In this document: positions 21,634 through 35,300 of the stretch, one piece after another
Numbering within the stretch: the first letter of the stretch is position 1
Layout: each line of letters starts with the position of its first letter
Program-made: the position numbers and the translations under genes
NCBI GenBank assembly: GCA_905178155.1
Contig: CAJINV010000006.1
Span: 2,644,658 to 2,708,657, forward strand
Source: Amoebophrya sp. A120
Lineage: Eukaryota > Sar > Dinophyceae > Syndiniales > Amoebophryaceae
DNA: 64,000 bases
Direction of reading: 5' to 3'
Notes under the pieces: generated by a model
Database searches by the model: none
Told to the model about the DNA's origin: nothing
The model's input: only the letters and a program-made list of their open reading frames with translations

Positions 21634-24600
21634 ATGCTCTACCTTTCCTTCGTGGTGTTCCCCTGCGTGTTTGTTTATCTCAGCCTGCACACCGGCGGCC
21701 GGCGCTTCTTTTACGGAGTGCTACGGAACAGGGAAAGCAAGCCGGCGCGTGCTGGAGGAGTGGCACAACTATCGGGTTCTTCGACCTCGTGGTTTGGAAA
21801 GAACGGTAGAAAACCAGGAGATCAATATGGAGAATCTACTCACAATGATGCTCGGAAACAAAGAACAACTTCCTCCGCCGGCCTGTACCGAAGCATTTCG
21901 AGGCGATCGTCTCACTCAATCGACGCAACCGGAGGGGCAACAGCAGCAGCAGCAGGCGCGTCCGGGGGAAATCACCAAGGCTCTCTCTCGCCGACGACGT
22001 CCTCAGGCGGTAAGAATTCGTATGACGTCCTCGCAGGAGGAGGAACGGCAACGCAACCCGGCTCCGCGCGACCGGCCGAGCTCCCGGTTTCGACCATTGA
22101 CGAGAAGTATGCAGGCCGGCTGACGCTGATGCCGTATCAATTGCAAATATCTCTGGGTCTGGAAGATTCTGGGACTTGTCATGCACGTTTTGCATGAGCC
22201 ACGGCGTCGGTGATGCATGCCGTAGCGTCACAGATTTTCTGAGGGGGTCTTGATGCCTATTCCGCATGACAAGTGCGCTCTCCGCGTAGCAAAATTTACA
22301 GTCCCTTTGCTGCTCATGCAAGACAAATTTTTTTGGAATCCAGGTGCAGCATCAGCATCACAAGTTGCATTCTTCCAGACCCAGACATATTTGCACTTGA
22401 TATGCCGGTCGTGGATGCGAATTTTGCGGGGAAAAACTTCATCCAGCTGTACAGCATTCAGTGCTACGCAAGAAAACACGGCTACAAGTTCGAACTGCTC
22501 AACCTCAATTCGCAACGGTTCGCGGACTGCAACGCGGCCTACCCCAATGATTTTTTCTTTCGCAAACACTGCGCGGTCGCGCAAGTGCTGAAGGCCCGAC
22601 AGACGGGCGGCGGGAGCAATAGTAGGGCCGGCGCGTCGGGGGTGGTTCGGAATGGGAACAGTGATCATGGTGGTGACAAAGACTCCCGGCGGCGGCTCAA
22701 CAGCGCGGTGCCAGCAGCCGGGCCCGGGCCGGAATACTATTTCGTGGTGGATAGCGACATGGCGGTTGCGGGTTTGGAGCAGAGTTTTATCGCAGGTGAA
22801 AAATTGTTGTCGAGTTCTAGCATCGATTAGAAGGAGTCACCAGATTTATTGTTGTGTGGTCGTTCGTAGTTCTATGTGAACATCAGAGACGGCGACTTCA
22901 TTCTGTCTCTACTTGTTGCGCACGACGTCAGCCTGCTGTGTGGCTGCAGCAATCGCAATAAATTCGGCGTGCATGGCCTAAAATTTGTTTCGCATTTTGA
23001 AAAATACGAGAGGCAAATCCCACGTTTAAAAACGTGTATCCAGAGCTGTACTCATTTTTCCAAGCGAGAAGCCTGGCGCCCTGGCTAGACGGAAATCCAT
23101 ATGAATTGCAAAAGCATCGTACTAGTACTAATAAATTGCATTACAAATTACCTCAGCATTAGGAATGGAATGTGTCATGCTGTTTTACCTTGGGATGAAG
23201 ATTTGTAATGCATAATTGCAATTACTACGAGCGCGATGCTTTTGCACTGGAAAATCCAGCGGACTTGACGTTTTACGAACGAAGTTGGAACTTTGAGGTA
23301 TATGCAACATTTGATTATTTTTGTCATGCTGTTGCTCATGCCAAAACCAAAAGTGAAAATCAGTGTCAACAGGTCTATACTTTGTCTTGATCGTCCTAGA
23401 CACACAACACCGATCGGATCCTTCGCCGTGGTTCAACTCGGGTTCTGCAAAAAATTTAGAGCTGCATTCAAATTCTATCAGGTTATGGCCGGGAATTACA
23501 TCGTTAAAAACACGCCGTTTGCGACCCAGTTTTTAGAAAACTGGGCGAAATTCTACCACCGCCGGCCTCCGGGGTTTTCGTCTTCGGACCAGGGTGCGTA
23601 TCGTATTTAAAAACACTCCCACCCCGTAGTTGTAATGCAAATCTGCATGCTGAGATTGTCCCTCATGCGGAGCCCCAAGATGAGAAGCATTTTCTATTTG
23701 CGTTTTGAAATTTGTAATGCTCCAATCAGCATGGTATACTGGATCTGTGATGCTGCTGAACTACCTCACTCAGCACTACACTAGGAGTCCAAATTTGTCA
23801 TGCAAAACAGCCAAAGCATGTGGATTACTCTAGCCGATTCCCCGTCTTGACTATGGGATCGTGGGGACGTTTTTCCACAGGATAGTGCGATACACCAACT
23901 TCTCGCGGAGGCACTCTGGCTATCCTGTGCAAAAATCCCTGGACGTCTGGAAGGTTGGAACTTGTGATGCTGGCTTTCCATTCCTACGAAATCTGTATTG
24001 CATAACCAACAAAAGTCGCAGCCTCTTTTGGACATGCAAAAACCACGCAGCTTTTCATACGGATTGCCTATGAGAAAGCGCTCTGGAAAGTTGTCATGCT
24101 AGGTTGCGTTCGAAAAACTGTTTCCATCATCCACATTTTAGCATCACAAGTTTCCAGACCCAGACATATTTGCATATGACACTGGCTAAAGGGACGGCAG
24201 AAGTGCGACGACATGTACAAGCACTTGACCGCGTCTGTGATGGTATCGAAGGCAAATTTGTCTGGGTCTGGATGAAGGCCCTTGTTTGTCATGCATCTTC
24301 TGCATTATGCAAATGGTCTGTAATGCACGCAAAAGCATTACAGGTTTATTTGCGGCGGCTTTCTGATACCGATCCTGCATCAGAAATTCCAATTCCCAAT
24401 TTGAGTAGCACGAAGTAGGCAGCTTTATTTGGCGATCATGCAATACAAAGTTTTGCCTATTACATAATCCGCATCACAAGTTCCAACCTTCCAGACCCAG
24501 ACTACGTATTTGCAATGCATAGATGGATTTGAAACCGTATTTCCGGTTCGTCAGCTGCGTGAAGCAGCTCCTTATGCATTGCAAAAGTATCGTACTCGTA

Positions 24601-27600
24601 TAAATGCATTACAAATTTTCTCAGCATGAGAAACAAAATTTGTAATGCGGATTCACCTCGAGAAAAAGATTTGTAATGCATGACTGCAATTACTACGAGT
24701 GCGATACTTTTGCCCAGGATGCTCCTCGGCCCGCCGCGGGATTGGGAAACGAAAATAAAGTTAACGCGGAAAACCCATGCTGGTGCTCAGCAAAAGATGG
24801 GGAGCAGTAGTGCAGCCACCGCAGACGAGGACGCAGCGGACGGTGGAACTACGAGTAAAACTAAGTGGCTTTCCGGCTATGACCCGCTCAAACGTTGCAA
24901 TCTCAAATCGGTTACAATAGAATACTTATGGACATCTGTGATGCACGAGCGCATGATCTAGCTAACTCTCATAGCATTGCGCATGAGAAGTTATCCGGCC
25001 CTCCAAACCCCAGTACAATCTGGCGAAAATTGTATTGCAGAAAGTGGAACGGTGTGAGAGTCTGTGATGCTCATGATGCAAGACAGATCTCAGATCGTAG
25101 TGCAACGTTGGAGATTGTAACACCTGAGCAGGTTATACCGGCGGCATCCGCATTTTACCCCGGTGGCACGGGTTTGCGGCGGACGGGGTTTTTAGCGGGA
25201 CAAGGTGCTTATTGTGAGGAAAAATCCCCCTGCCCCATATCGAAGCGAAGTTTCTGATGCTGGATTTGCGTTGTACACAAATCAGATTTGTCTTGCAGAA
25301 AGTGCTTGGCGGCATTTTCTGAGCCAGTTTGGGTATGCAGAATGCTAGCAATTACGCATGACAAACAGGTTTGCAGTAGTCAAAAGCACATGACAGACTG
25401 GCTGCGGAATGTGCCACATGGCTCCTATTATTACCCTAGAGGCATGACAAAGGTGATTTGTGACCACAAAGCAGCATCACAAATTTCCATTTTGATATGG
25501 GGAGGGGGGAATTTTCCTCTTGATAGTGCTCCATGTTTCACGTCTTTCACCACGGGGTGAAGGGGAGCATATGCATTGCAAATATGTCTTGGTCTGAAAG
25601 AGGTTGCAACTTGTGTTGCATGTTTTGCATTCCTGAAAGATCTGTGTTGCATAGCCAGCAAAAGCGTTACGCTGTTGTCATACGAAGACACAGCGGTTAG
25701 CGTCGAATAGACTTGTCATGCGCGGCTGCACTTGAAAGCACCAGACTCATCCATACTTTTGCATCACAAATTTATTCCAGACCCAGACATATTTGCATTA
25801 GATAGAGCAAAGAAGCGGGCAACAACTATCCGCACATCAAATTTGCGATCGGGAGTAAGCTATCAAATGCAAATATGTCTGGGTCTGGAAACTTGTGATG
25901 CACGGAAGGGAATAGCGAAACCACTGTAATGCGCTGCCCAGCATGACAAGTTTTGCCGTGATTCTGAGTTGCGTACTTCGCATGAGAAACAACTGCGCCT
26001 TTGCATGACAGGCAAGAGGAGCTCTTCGCGGCCACGCAATACAGAGTTCAGTGTCATGCCAAATAGCATGACAAATCTCGCAATCTCCCAGACCCAGACA
26101 TATTTGCAGTTGATATAAGCACTTGCTCAACCTCCTCTCCGCCGCGTTTTACAACGGTCTGGAGCAAAAACCGTACGATTTTTTGCAGACCATATCAAGT
26201 GCAAATATCCCTGGATGTCTGGAACGTTGCAAGACTTGTCAGATGCAAGTTTTCCATGACCCACGAGGTCTGGAATGCGAGACCGAGCATGACAGATTCG
26301 TTTAGGTCTCTATCATGCCTTTCCTGCATGAGAAACTCCCTCTCAATCATTGGCCAAAAGCGGAGGACAGCTTTTGTTACTCACGCAACACAGATTTTTC
26401 CATCATTCTGATTGAGCATGACAAGTTGCAGTGTTGTTCCAGACCACATCCAGGGATATTTGCATTTGATAGACCAGCTACGACGACAACATCTGCACGT
26501 TCGACAGTGTATGAATTGCAAAAGTATCGTGCTCGTACTTCTAATTGCGGCAATGCATTACAACTTTCCTTCTTGAGGTAAATCCACATCACAAATTCAA
26601 TCTCTCAATTATGCTGCGGAAATTTGTGTTGCGAGAATTACAATTACAATTACTACTAGCTGCAGGCTGCTTTTGCAATGCATAAAGTAAGAAATGCGGC
26701 AATTGGAATCCGGTCGGGAACCGGCTAAATCCGCCGTGGTTCATCACCGACCGGCGAAAATCCTCCGAAATGCTGTTGGCGGGCGAAGGCTGGCTGTGGG
26801 GCACGATATGAAAGTGCACAGTTGTTCCCCCTCCCCCTCATGCGTACTATTACATGAACAGCAATACAAACGTCGGCAAGAATACAGGTTTTGCATAACG
26901 AATTTGGCCAGGAGCGTAGCTGCTATTTGGGCTGCCAGAGTGAACTTGTCATGCAAACAGTACCAAGAGCCAAGGCGTGCATTGGGTATCTTGCATGACA
27001 AATGAGGTGGAGGTGGAGTTGTGCACGGTCATACGGGAAAACGGGGGACCACGGGGTGGTGGCCAGGTGGCCGATTCGAGACTGCCTATCAAATGTAAAA
27101 ATGTCTGGGTCTGGAAACTTGTGATGCTGGGTGGCGCATCATGATGAGGCTCCGAATGCTGGCTCAGCATGACAAGTTTCTGAGCTCCTCGGTGTTGCCT
27201 ATTCCGCATGACAAACTGCGCTTCTGCATCACAGAAAAACGGAGCTCTTGGGTAACGTGCATGACAGATTTAACAGCCATGCCAGACAAGCATGACAAAC
27301 ATGAATTCTTCCAGACCCAGACACTTTTACATTTGATACTGCCTGATAAACTACCAGTGCAAACCATTGAATACGCAAAATGCAAAAGCATCGCACTCGT
27401 ACTAATCGCCGTGTTACGGCGCTGCATCACAAATCTCTTTCTCAGGGTAAGTCCGCATTGCAAATTTCAGTTCCCATGCGGAGGAAATTTGTCATGCGAT
27501 TTGCACCCGTGCGAGACTTTTGCACAGGATACTCAAACCGGGCGATAAGATAAAAAACGTTCCGTACGCCGGGCCGGTAGCGGTATTGTGAGGAAAAACG

Positions 27601-27997
27601 TCTCCACCACAGAGTTGTCATGCAGATTTGCAATGACAGGAACTACTTGTCATGCAGATTTGCAATTACTAGAACGACCCGTGTAAAAATGCGCATACCC
27701 ATCGGGGGTATTTTTTCCCATCTTGAGTTGGCATTTGTATTGCTCAATAAACAGAATGAGGGGAAGTACTTAGATGGCTTTGCGAAGATGCGGCTGTCCT
27801 TCCTAAAACTGCACTACAGTACAGAGTGGAACTTCTTGCCATATCAGTGACTCCTAAAACTTCTGGATTTGTTTTGCACAGTTCCAAAGAAGAACTTGAC
27901 TCCGTGTCGGGGACGTTTTCACATACGATTAGCCGTCACGGAGAGTTTGTCGTCTATGTATCCGACTGGGGTTCCGGAACAGGAGGTGCCGGCGTAG
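21634..27997 (+). CDS. DUF273-type glycosyltransferase-like membrane protein, 660 aa, 19 exons
   Basis: Exons: 21634-22134, 22408-22795, 23011-23099, 23259-23297, 23482-23598, 23890-23920, 24187-24243, 24527-24572, 24727-24877, 25143-25209, 25531-25569, 25810-25860, 26121-26192, 26477-26509, 26690-26806, 27039-27086, 27344-27371, 27537-27583, 27936-27997; sum 1983 nt. Introns 22796-23010 and 23298-23481 are GT-AG; the other 16 are introners. The first 20 residues form a hydrophobic signal anchor, then a Ser/Gly-rich stem. The catalytic-like part has VVDSDMA (DxD, sugar-nucleotide binding), LTFYERSWNFEV, MAGNYIVKNTPFATQFLENW, GFSSSDQGAIHQLL, IRILPRWHGFAADG, GDHGVVARWPIRDC. These follow the order of DUF273 proteins, related to nucleotide-diphospho-sugar transferases. 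A type II Golgi enzyme is likely; donor and acceptor are unknown. Confidence 0.85.
24878..25137. mobile_element. Introner family G (type example); 3 copies
   Basis: Arms TATGACCCGCTCAAACGTTG and GTAACACCTGAGCAGGTTATA-type, with a second inner GTTACAAT block. Copies: 24878-25137, 34706-34921, 55536-55800. Flanking pentamer here: CCGGC. Confidence 0.85.
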
Positions 27998-28242
27998 GGC
28001 GAGAACTGTACTGCATCAAGAGAGGGTTAGCATTTTCCTATCTCAAACAACTCCCGATCTTCACGATCTTTGCAGCTGTATATAGGAATTGCAGCAACAA
28101 CATTCTTGTCCCAGTTCATCTCTGCGCAATTTAAATCTAAATGCAAAAACGAACTTCTACAAGCTTGTAATATAAACTTTTTCGAGCGCGACCGAATCGT
28201 TATGAAGATCTCGTCGTCTGCCCTGAACGAGGAGCAGGTTCC

Positions 28243-28494
28243 TATCAAATGATAAAATGTCTGGGTCTGGAAACTTGTGATGCTGGGTGGCGTATCATGA
28301 GGAGGCCACAACTGCCTGCACAGCATGACAAGCTTCTGAGCTTCTAGGTGTTGCCTCTTCTGCATGACAGACTGCGTTTCTGCATGACAGAAAAGTGGCG
28401 CTCTTGGGTAGCGTGCATGACAGATTTGAGAGTCATGCCGGACAAGCATGACAAACATGCACTCTTCCAGACCCAGACATTTTTACATTTGATA
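28243..28494. mobile_element. A-family introner in the 3' region of the DUF273-like gene
   Basis: TATCAAATGATAAAATGTCT to ACATTTTTACATTTGATA, flanked by GTTCC on both sides (28238-28242 and 28495-28499). It lies 245 nt after the stop codon, so it is probably in the 3' UTR, or in an unrecognised downstream exon. Confidence 0.85.
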
Positions 28495-29387
28495 GTTCCA
28501 CTTTCGAAGCCAAAGATTTCGCTTCAGTCTCCTCTTGGTACACGATCTTCAATCAAACCTGAGCGTAATTTTGATTGTAGATTTTCATTTTTTTAGCATC
28601 AATATCAAATACCGATACTCAAGCCCACAACTTGGCTTTCTCGGAAAATAAATGGCAGATACTATACATAAATTAGAGACTATGTGTCGTCTCATAATTC
28701 TGATCAACAGATGATTGAATTCAATATCAGGCGCGAAAAGAAAAGAAGTTTCGCGAGATGAACCACGTAGGTACCGCTACAAAAACGTAGGCCTGTAAAG
28801 GACATGGGTCTCCTTTGCGATATGAAAAGTTCTAGTTCATCCGATCGCTGAAGGGCAATTCATTGCAACAGCAGCGTTTTTCGCAAAACGAGTTCTTTTC
28901 TTTCTCAGAACAACAGAAGAAACTTTTATTTTATTTGCCAGCACACGACCACGCAAAGTAGAGATCTCTTTGGCCACGCCTAACTTGGAAGAACTTTGTG
29001 CTGGTGATCCCTCTCTAGTATACTAGACAGATCTGTTGGAAAAACCTAATAACGCCAGCTTCAATATATCGTGTATGCGATGAAAACAAGATCCATGATG
29101 TGCCTCTCAATGTTGCTGCTGCTTTTCCGCCTGAATAGGTCTGGTTTCATTTTTTGACTTCACTCAATGTTCTGATTCCTACCATTTTACTTTTCGCGTC
29201 AACAGCGACCACACAGCAACCGTATTTCTCTTTTTCGTTTTAAAAATGCGACTTATTTATTGTACCAGTTCTTTCACCACCCGACCTCCGCGAACAGATA
29301 GTCTAGTAGATTTTTCACCTTCACACTAGTTTCGGCTCAACATCTAGGAAATTCAGTAAAGTGCCACCAGCATCACAAATTTCGAAA
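28495..29387. other. Spacer between DUF273-like and RBM25-like genes
   Basis: AT-rich. No introner, repeat or ORF that I can support. It should contain the 3' end of the upstream gene and the promoter of the downstream one. Confidence 0.5.
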
Positions 29388-32300
29388 ATGGACGGCTTCG
29401 CGCCGCAGCAGAACGGCCAGGGCGGGGGAGATGGTATTTTTTAGAACGTTTTTCAAATTAGCATTACAAATTTCCACCTTAGCATGAGAAACAAAATTTG
29501 TAATGCGGACTGACCTTACGAAAAAGATTTGTAATGCAAAAAACACGACACACGGTTCTTGCAAAAATAGACACATTTTTTTCACCGTCTACGCAGGTAA
29601 CGCGAATCCACCAGTTGCCACGGTATCCTTTGTAAAAGCGTCCCCACCCCATAATCAAGATGTGAAATCTGCAAGACAAATCAGCGAGCTTTGATTGTTG
29701 CGCATGACAGATTTTGGCTCGCAGCGTAATCTTCTTTAGCTAGTGCAGCAGCATCACAGATCTAGCACATCATGCCGATTCGAGCATCACAAGCCTCAAA
29801 CTACCACTACGAAATGCTTTGCGTGGGTCTTCGCATGAGAAACATGTTGAGCATGCAGATATGCATTACAACACTAGGGTGGGGATGTTTTCACACAGGA
29901 TATATGGGCGGCATGGACGTGAACCAGATGCGAACCAAAGGCGACCTGCTCGTCCGCAAGGGCGAGGGGTTGCGCGCGGAAAATCCGGAAAAGGGGCAAA
30001 TGCTGGTGCACAAGGGCACCTTGCTCCTGCAGGCCGCCGCGAAAGTATCGTGAGGAAAAATTCCCCCTCGCCATACTTACAATGGAAATTTGTGATGCTG
30101 ATTTGTGACCACAAATCAGCTTTGTCTTGCATAAGAGGCAAATGGGAGCCGTGTGGCGCATTCCACAGCCAACCTGTCATGCGCGTTTGCCTACTGCAAA
30201 GCTGTCTGTCATGCCTGAGCGCCAGCCTTTTGCATACCTAACCAGGCTTAGGAAATGCCTGCAAGCGCTCGCTGCAATACAGCGCTGATTTGTGTACACA
30301 AATCCAGCAACAGAAACTTCCGTTTCAATATGGGGAGGGGGCTTTCTTCACTTCGATAGAAGGGCGGGGTTCCTTCTTCCATGGGAACTACAGGAGGTGC
30401 AGCAGCAAACCAACAGCAGCCTAGTCCGAATGAGAGTACGAGCAAGGGAGGTGCAGGCCTGAATAACATGATGATGGGAGGACCTCCACAACAGCAAAAC
30501 CCGAATCAAAAAGGCGGACTTGCGGCTCTCGGTGGTCCTCCAGGGGGGCACAGTAACTTTGGGAACATCAAAGGCGGCCAGCAAACCGGTGCCGGGGGAG
30601 CTTCGGGGCCCGGCGGCTACGGCCCCGCCATGGGAGGAGCAGGGAACAATCCGCAAAACGCAGCGATGATGATGCACGGAAACAATAAGTCTGGGCCCTA
30701 CGGGGCCCCCCCCGGCGGAGGCGTTGGTGGTGCTATGGGAGGGCCAGGAATGATGCAGAAGGGCGGCTCCAGCCAGAGCACGCCCTACCACGGACCCCAG
30801 CAGGGCGGAAAGAATTACAGCATGGACTTTGTTCATCACAAGGGTGGAGGACCAACGCCGGGCGGTCAGAATTACCATGCGGCCCACGCGCATCATCAGC
30901 ACCACTACAACAATAACCCACAGGTGGGACCTAGCGGGGGCCACCAGCCGGGGCAAATAACCCACCACGCCGGGATATCAAATGCAAATATGTCGGGGTC
31001 TGGAAGGATGCAAGCTTTGGCATGCTTGTCTGGCATGACTGAAGGCTTTTGTGATGCGTGTGGAAGAAGAGACCCTGTTGGCTGTCACGCAAAAACGCAG
31101 CGTGTCATGTAGAAAGCGCAACACTAAGCCGCGAGAATATTTCTCATCATGCTTGGCCGTGCATTACAGAGCATTCTTTGTAGTTCGCGAGCCTGCATTA
31201 CAAGTTTCCAGACCCAGACATTTTTGTATTTCATACGGGAAAAACTATTACAACAACCAACTCGCGCTAAAGGGCGGTTCCTTTTCGGGGCATGATATTG
31301 TGAGGAAAAATGTCCCCACCCCATAGTGAAGATGGGAAATCTGCAACACAAACCCGGAAGTTTTGGGAGTCACGCATGACAAGTTGCCCTCTGTATTGTA
31401 GTGCAGTTTCGCAAGGACAGCCGCATCACAAAGCCAGCTCCTCATCCTATTTGCAGCATCACAAATTCCAAAACACGACTGGAAATGGCTCGCATGGGCG
31501 ACATGCGCATTACAAGTCTTCCTGTCTTTGCAAATCTGCATTACAACTCTGGGGTGGAGACGTTTTTACTCAGGATACATGAGGGCTCCCACTCGCAGTC
31601 GGAACACCACCACGGAAGTGGCCAGTTTTTTCACCATCAAGGGAGTATGAACTGCAAAAGTATCGTACTCGTATAAATGCATGACAAATTCCCTCAGCAT
31701 GAGAAATAAAATTTGTCATGCGGATTTACCTTCAGAAAAAAATTTGTAATGCATAAATGCAATTACTACGAGTACGATACTTTTGCACAGGATAGGGAGA
31801 CGGAAAGTGGAAAAGGTACTGTATGAGATTTTTTTTTTGTACTAACTCATTTGTTCTTTCTCAACATGCAGGCGTGTTTATTTCATAGTTCTTGTTCACC
31901 TAGGTTGGACTTGTTTCTTAGCATGATAACAACACCAGCCGCGACTCCGTATTGTAGCAACCGTGCCTGGCACCATTTAAGTGAAATTCAAATGTACATC
32001 AGCTGAACCTCCGCGGTTCGTTTCCCGAGCCGGACCTCTGGACGCTGTTGCTCGCCAATCTAGATCCGGAGATGCCCACGGTTTTCCTCCTAAATCAAGT
32101 GCTGAAGATATGAGAGTGCACAACCCCTCCGCCTCCCCCTCACTTGTAATGCGAAATACCAAATCCACGCTTTGCCACTTGACACTGTTCTTTGCATGAC
32201 AAGTTCTGGCAGCCCAGATATTAGCACTACTTTCCTTTGCAGATCTGTCGTGCAAGTCCTGTATACTAGCTGATGCTTGTATTGCTGTTTCTCGCGCCTA

Positions 32301-35300
32301 TCGAATGAGGGGCAGGGGGAGTTGTGCGCTGTCATAGAAGAACTGCGGCACCGTAAAGGGCTTTCACCGGGAGGACGACTTCTGCTTTGTGCAGTATGGC
32401 GCGGCGGTGGACGCCTACATTTGCTACCTGGTTCTGAATATGAACTGCAAAAGTATCGTACTCGTATGAATGCATTACAAATTTTCTCAGCGTGAGAAAT
32501 AAAATTTGCAATGCTGATTTACCTCAAGACAAAGAGTTGTAATGCAAGCCTTGCATTTATACGAGTGCGATACTTTTGCAGTTCATACTGAACGACAAGG
32601 AGCTCCCCTTCATGACGGACGACAGGGCGTCCGATTTGGACGACGACCTGTCCAGTGAGGACGAGGACGAACAACCAGTTATCACACTGAAAAATCCCCC
32701 CTCCTCTCACTCAATGTTGGAATTTGTGTAGCATGATTTGTGATCACAAATCACGTTGTCATGCTAGAAGGCAAAAGATGCGGACTGTAGGGCCGGGTGG
32801 CGCGGAAATAAAGCCTTGCATCTTGAGCATGGCACGAACCAACTGCATTGCCCAGAACAGCATGACAAAGTGTCTAAAGGTAACCCGCGGGTGTGTCTCT
32901 TCAGCTTCCAGCAATACAGGTAGATTTGTCTACACAAATTGCGCATCAGAAATCTTCTTTTGATATGGGGAGGGGAAATTTTTCCTTCCAATACCAGTCG
33001 GCGGAGCTACAACTGCGTTTTCTACTTCAGCACAACCCACGACCACGGGAGGTAGACAGCCCGTGCCCGCCCTGAAGTCCGCCACCGCGAAGCCGAAAGC
33101 CAAGCCATTGGCGCGAAATAGAAAGAAGAAAACTACCGTGGAGAGTAGAACGAGCAACAAAGACGGTGGACCAGGAGCGGTTGACGCGCCGGTGCAGACG
33201 TGCTACCAACTGAAGGTGATTTATGAAGAGCAGACCGAAAAGAAGGTCACAGCCTGGAAGAAATCCGCCCGAGTAGAGCTGTCCAAAAGGCTTTTAACCG
33301 CGAACAACACGAAATTGACGGAGGAGGAGCTGGAATTCGAGCTAGAAAAGTCCACCGCCGATATCCTGAGTAAAAATGTCCCCACACCAGAGTTGTAATG
33401 CCAATGTGCATATTGAAAACATTTCTCATGCAAAGCCCCATGAGAAGCATTTTCGAGTCGTGTTTTGGAATTTGTCATGCTCCAATCAGCATGATATAGG
33501 AGATCTGTGATGCTGCTGAATTACCTAAAACAGCACTGCACTACGACGACAAACTTGTCATGCGAAACAGCCACAGATGGTTGATTTGTGTAGCAGAATT
33601 CGCATCTTGACTACGGGGTGTTTTATGTACTGGAAAAGACCAAAAGTAAAGCACGGAGAAGTTTCGGGGTGGGGACATTTTTGCTCAGGATAGCCGACAA
33701 GCAGGCGCTTGTAGACTCCGCGCTGAATCAATACACGGAAAAGGTGAATCAACTGAAACTTTCCACCGCTTTCCTCGAGAACCAGCACGCGCTGGCGCAC
33801 GGCGGAGGTGGCGGCGGGAGGAAAATGCTTTTGAATAAGGAGGAGGCTTTGGAAAAAGCATATCAAATGTAAAAATGTTTGGGTCTGGAACAAAACAACT
33901 TGTCGTACTAAATCTGAATCATGTAAAAATCTGCGTTGCGTGATTACCAAAAGCCGTCCACTTTTGAGCTAATCGAGAGGCAGTTTCTCATCCAGGATCA
34001 TAGGCATGGTAGAACTCTCACAGAATCTGTCATGCTATGTCCTTCATACCAGACCGCATGGGTCATGGGAAACCTGCATGACAAGTCTGGCATTCTTCCA
34101 GACCCATCCATTTTTGCAGTTGATAAAGCAAAACGGAAAAACGCGAAGGAAGCCGCGACTCTGCTCCGCAAAAGAAGAGCCGCTCTGATCGACGTATAAT
34201 GATTTTTGTGCTGCACATATGCAATACAAATTTCCTGTACATGTACAACATGCATCACAAATTTCACCAATTTGAAGGGTAAAACTTGTCATGCTAAACT
34301 AGGATCGAAGTCAAGTTTTGTCATGCAGAGGCCGCATTTGTACGTGTACGGGAAATTTCCTGTGGATAGCACATCTGTTTTTATGTGCAACAATTATTTA
34401 GTCGTTCTTGTATTTACCTAGACAGGTTCTATCTTGTGCGTCCCTGCTGTGGTTGTCGTGCCCCGCACACCACGGGAGCTGCGGGCACCGCAGGGACGAG
34501 ACTTATGATGAAGTCGATGTTCTCCATCTTTGCCAAAGGTCGAAGGAGTAGCCAGGGTCGTGATAAAGTATACAAAAAGAAAACAAACCCCACAGGAAAT
34601 CCGGGTTCTGGAAAAGCGGCGGCGCGTGCAGGAAGTTTTGACCGATTGCAAGGACGTGGAGCAAGAGTTGCTGGACCTGAAGCGGCCGAAGCCACCGTAT
34701 CTGGATATGACCTGCTCAAACGTTACAATCTCAGACGTTACAATCGAATCTGGGATTTGTCTTGCATAATGAGCATGACATTCCACTTTCTGCAACACAA
34801 ATTTCGGCAGATTGTAATGCGGTTTGGGACTCCGGAACTTGGCTAGATCGTGCACTTCTTGCGTCTCAGATTTCCAAAATCTATTGCAACGGTTGAGATT
34901 GTAACGCTTGAGCAGGTCATACGGGAAGTCGTCGCGGAGCCCACCCGCTGGAAGACGTTGTTGCGGTTCTGCGCGCACGAAATCCCGGACGACATCCTGA
35001 TGACCATTCGCTTCGACAAGTGGGAACTGAAAGCCAGCTGCGTGCTGTCCGCGAAGGCCCGGCCCTGGCTTATTGTGAGGAAAAATCCCCCCTCCCCATA
35101 TCGACAACGAAATTTGTGTTGCTGTATTTGAGTATACAAATCGACTTGCATTGCTAGAACGCCAAGCCACGCTGTTGCTGCCTCGTTTGTAGGCAGTTTG
35201 CCATGCTGTTTCCCGTTTCCAGTTGCTTCCTGTCGTGCTGAAGACGCTAGGCCTTCCTACGCCAGCCAGCACTACAGTGCGCATCTCTTCCCTTCTAGCA

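Noticed and set aside
27344-27346. TGA directly after the 27087-27338 introner as the stop of the DUF273-like gene
   Set aside because: It is in another phase. In the correct frame the text continues GDHGVVARWPIRDC and CLINYQCK, which fits the family, to a stop at 27995-27997.
22135-28494. Regularly spaced repeated sequences, as in a CRISPR array
   Set aside because: The repeats are inverted arm pairs of introners with coding exons between them, of variable spacing, in a eukaryotic gene.
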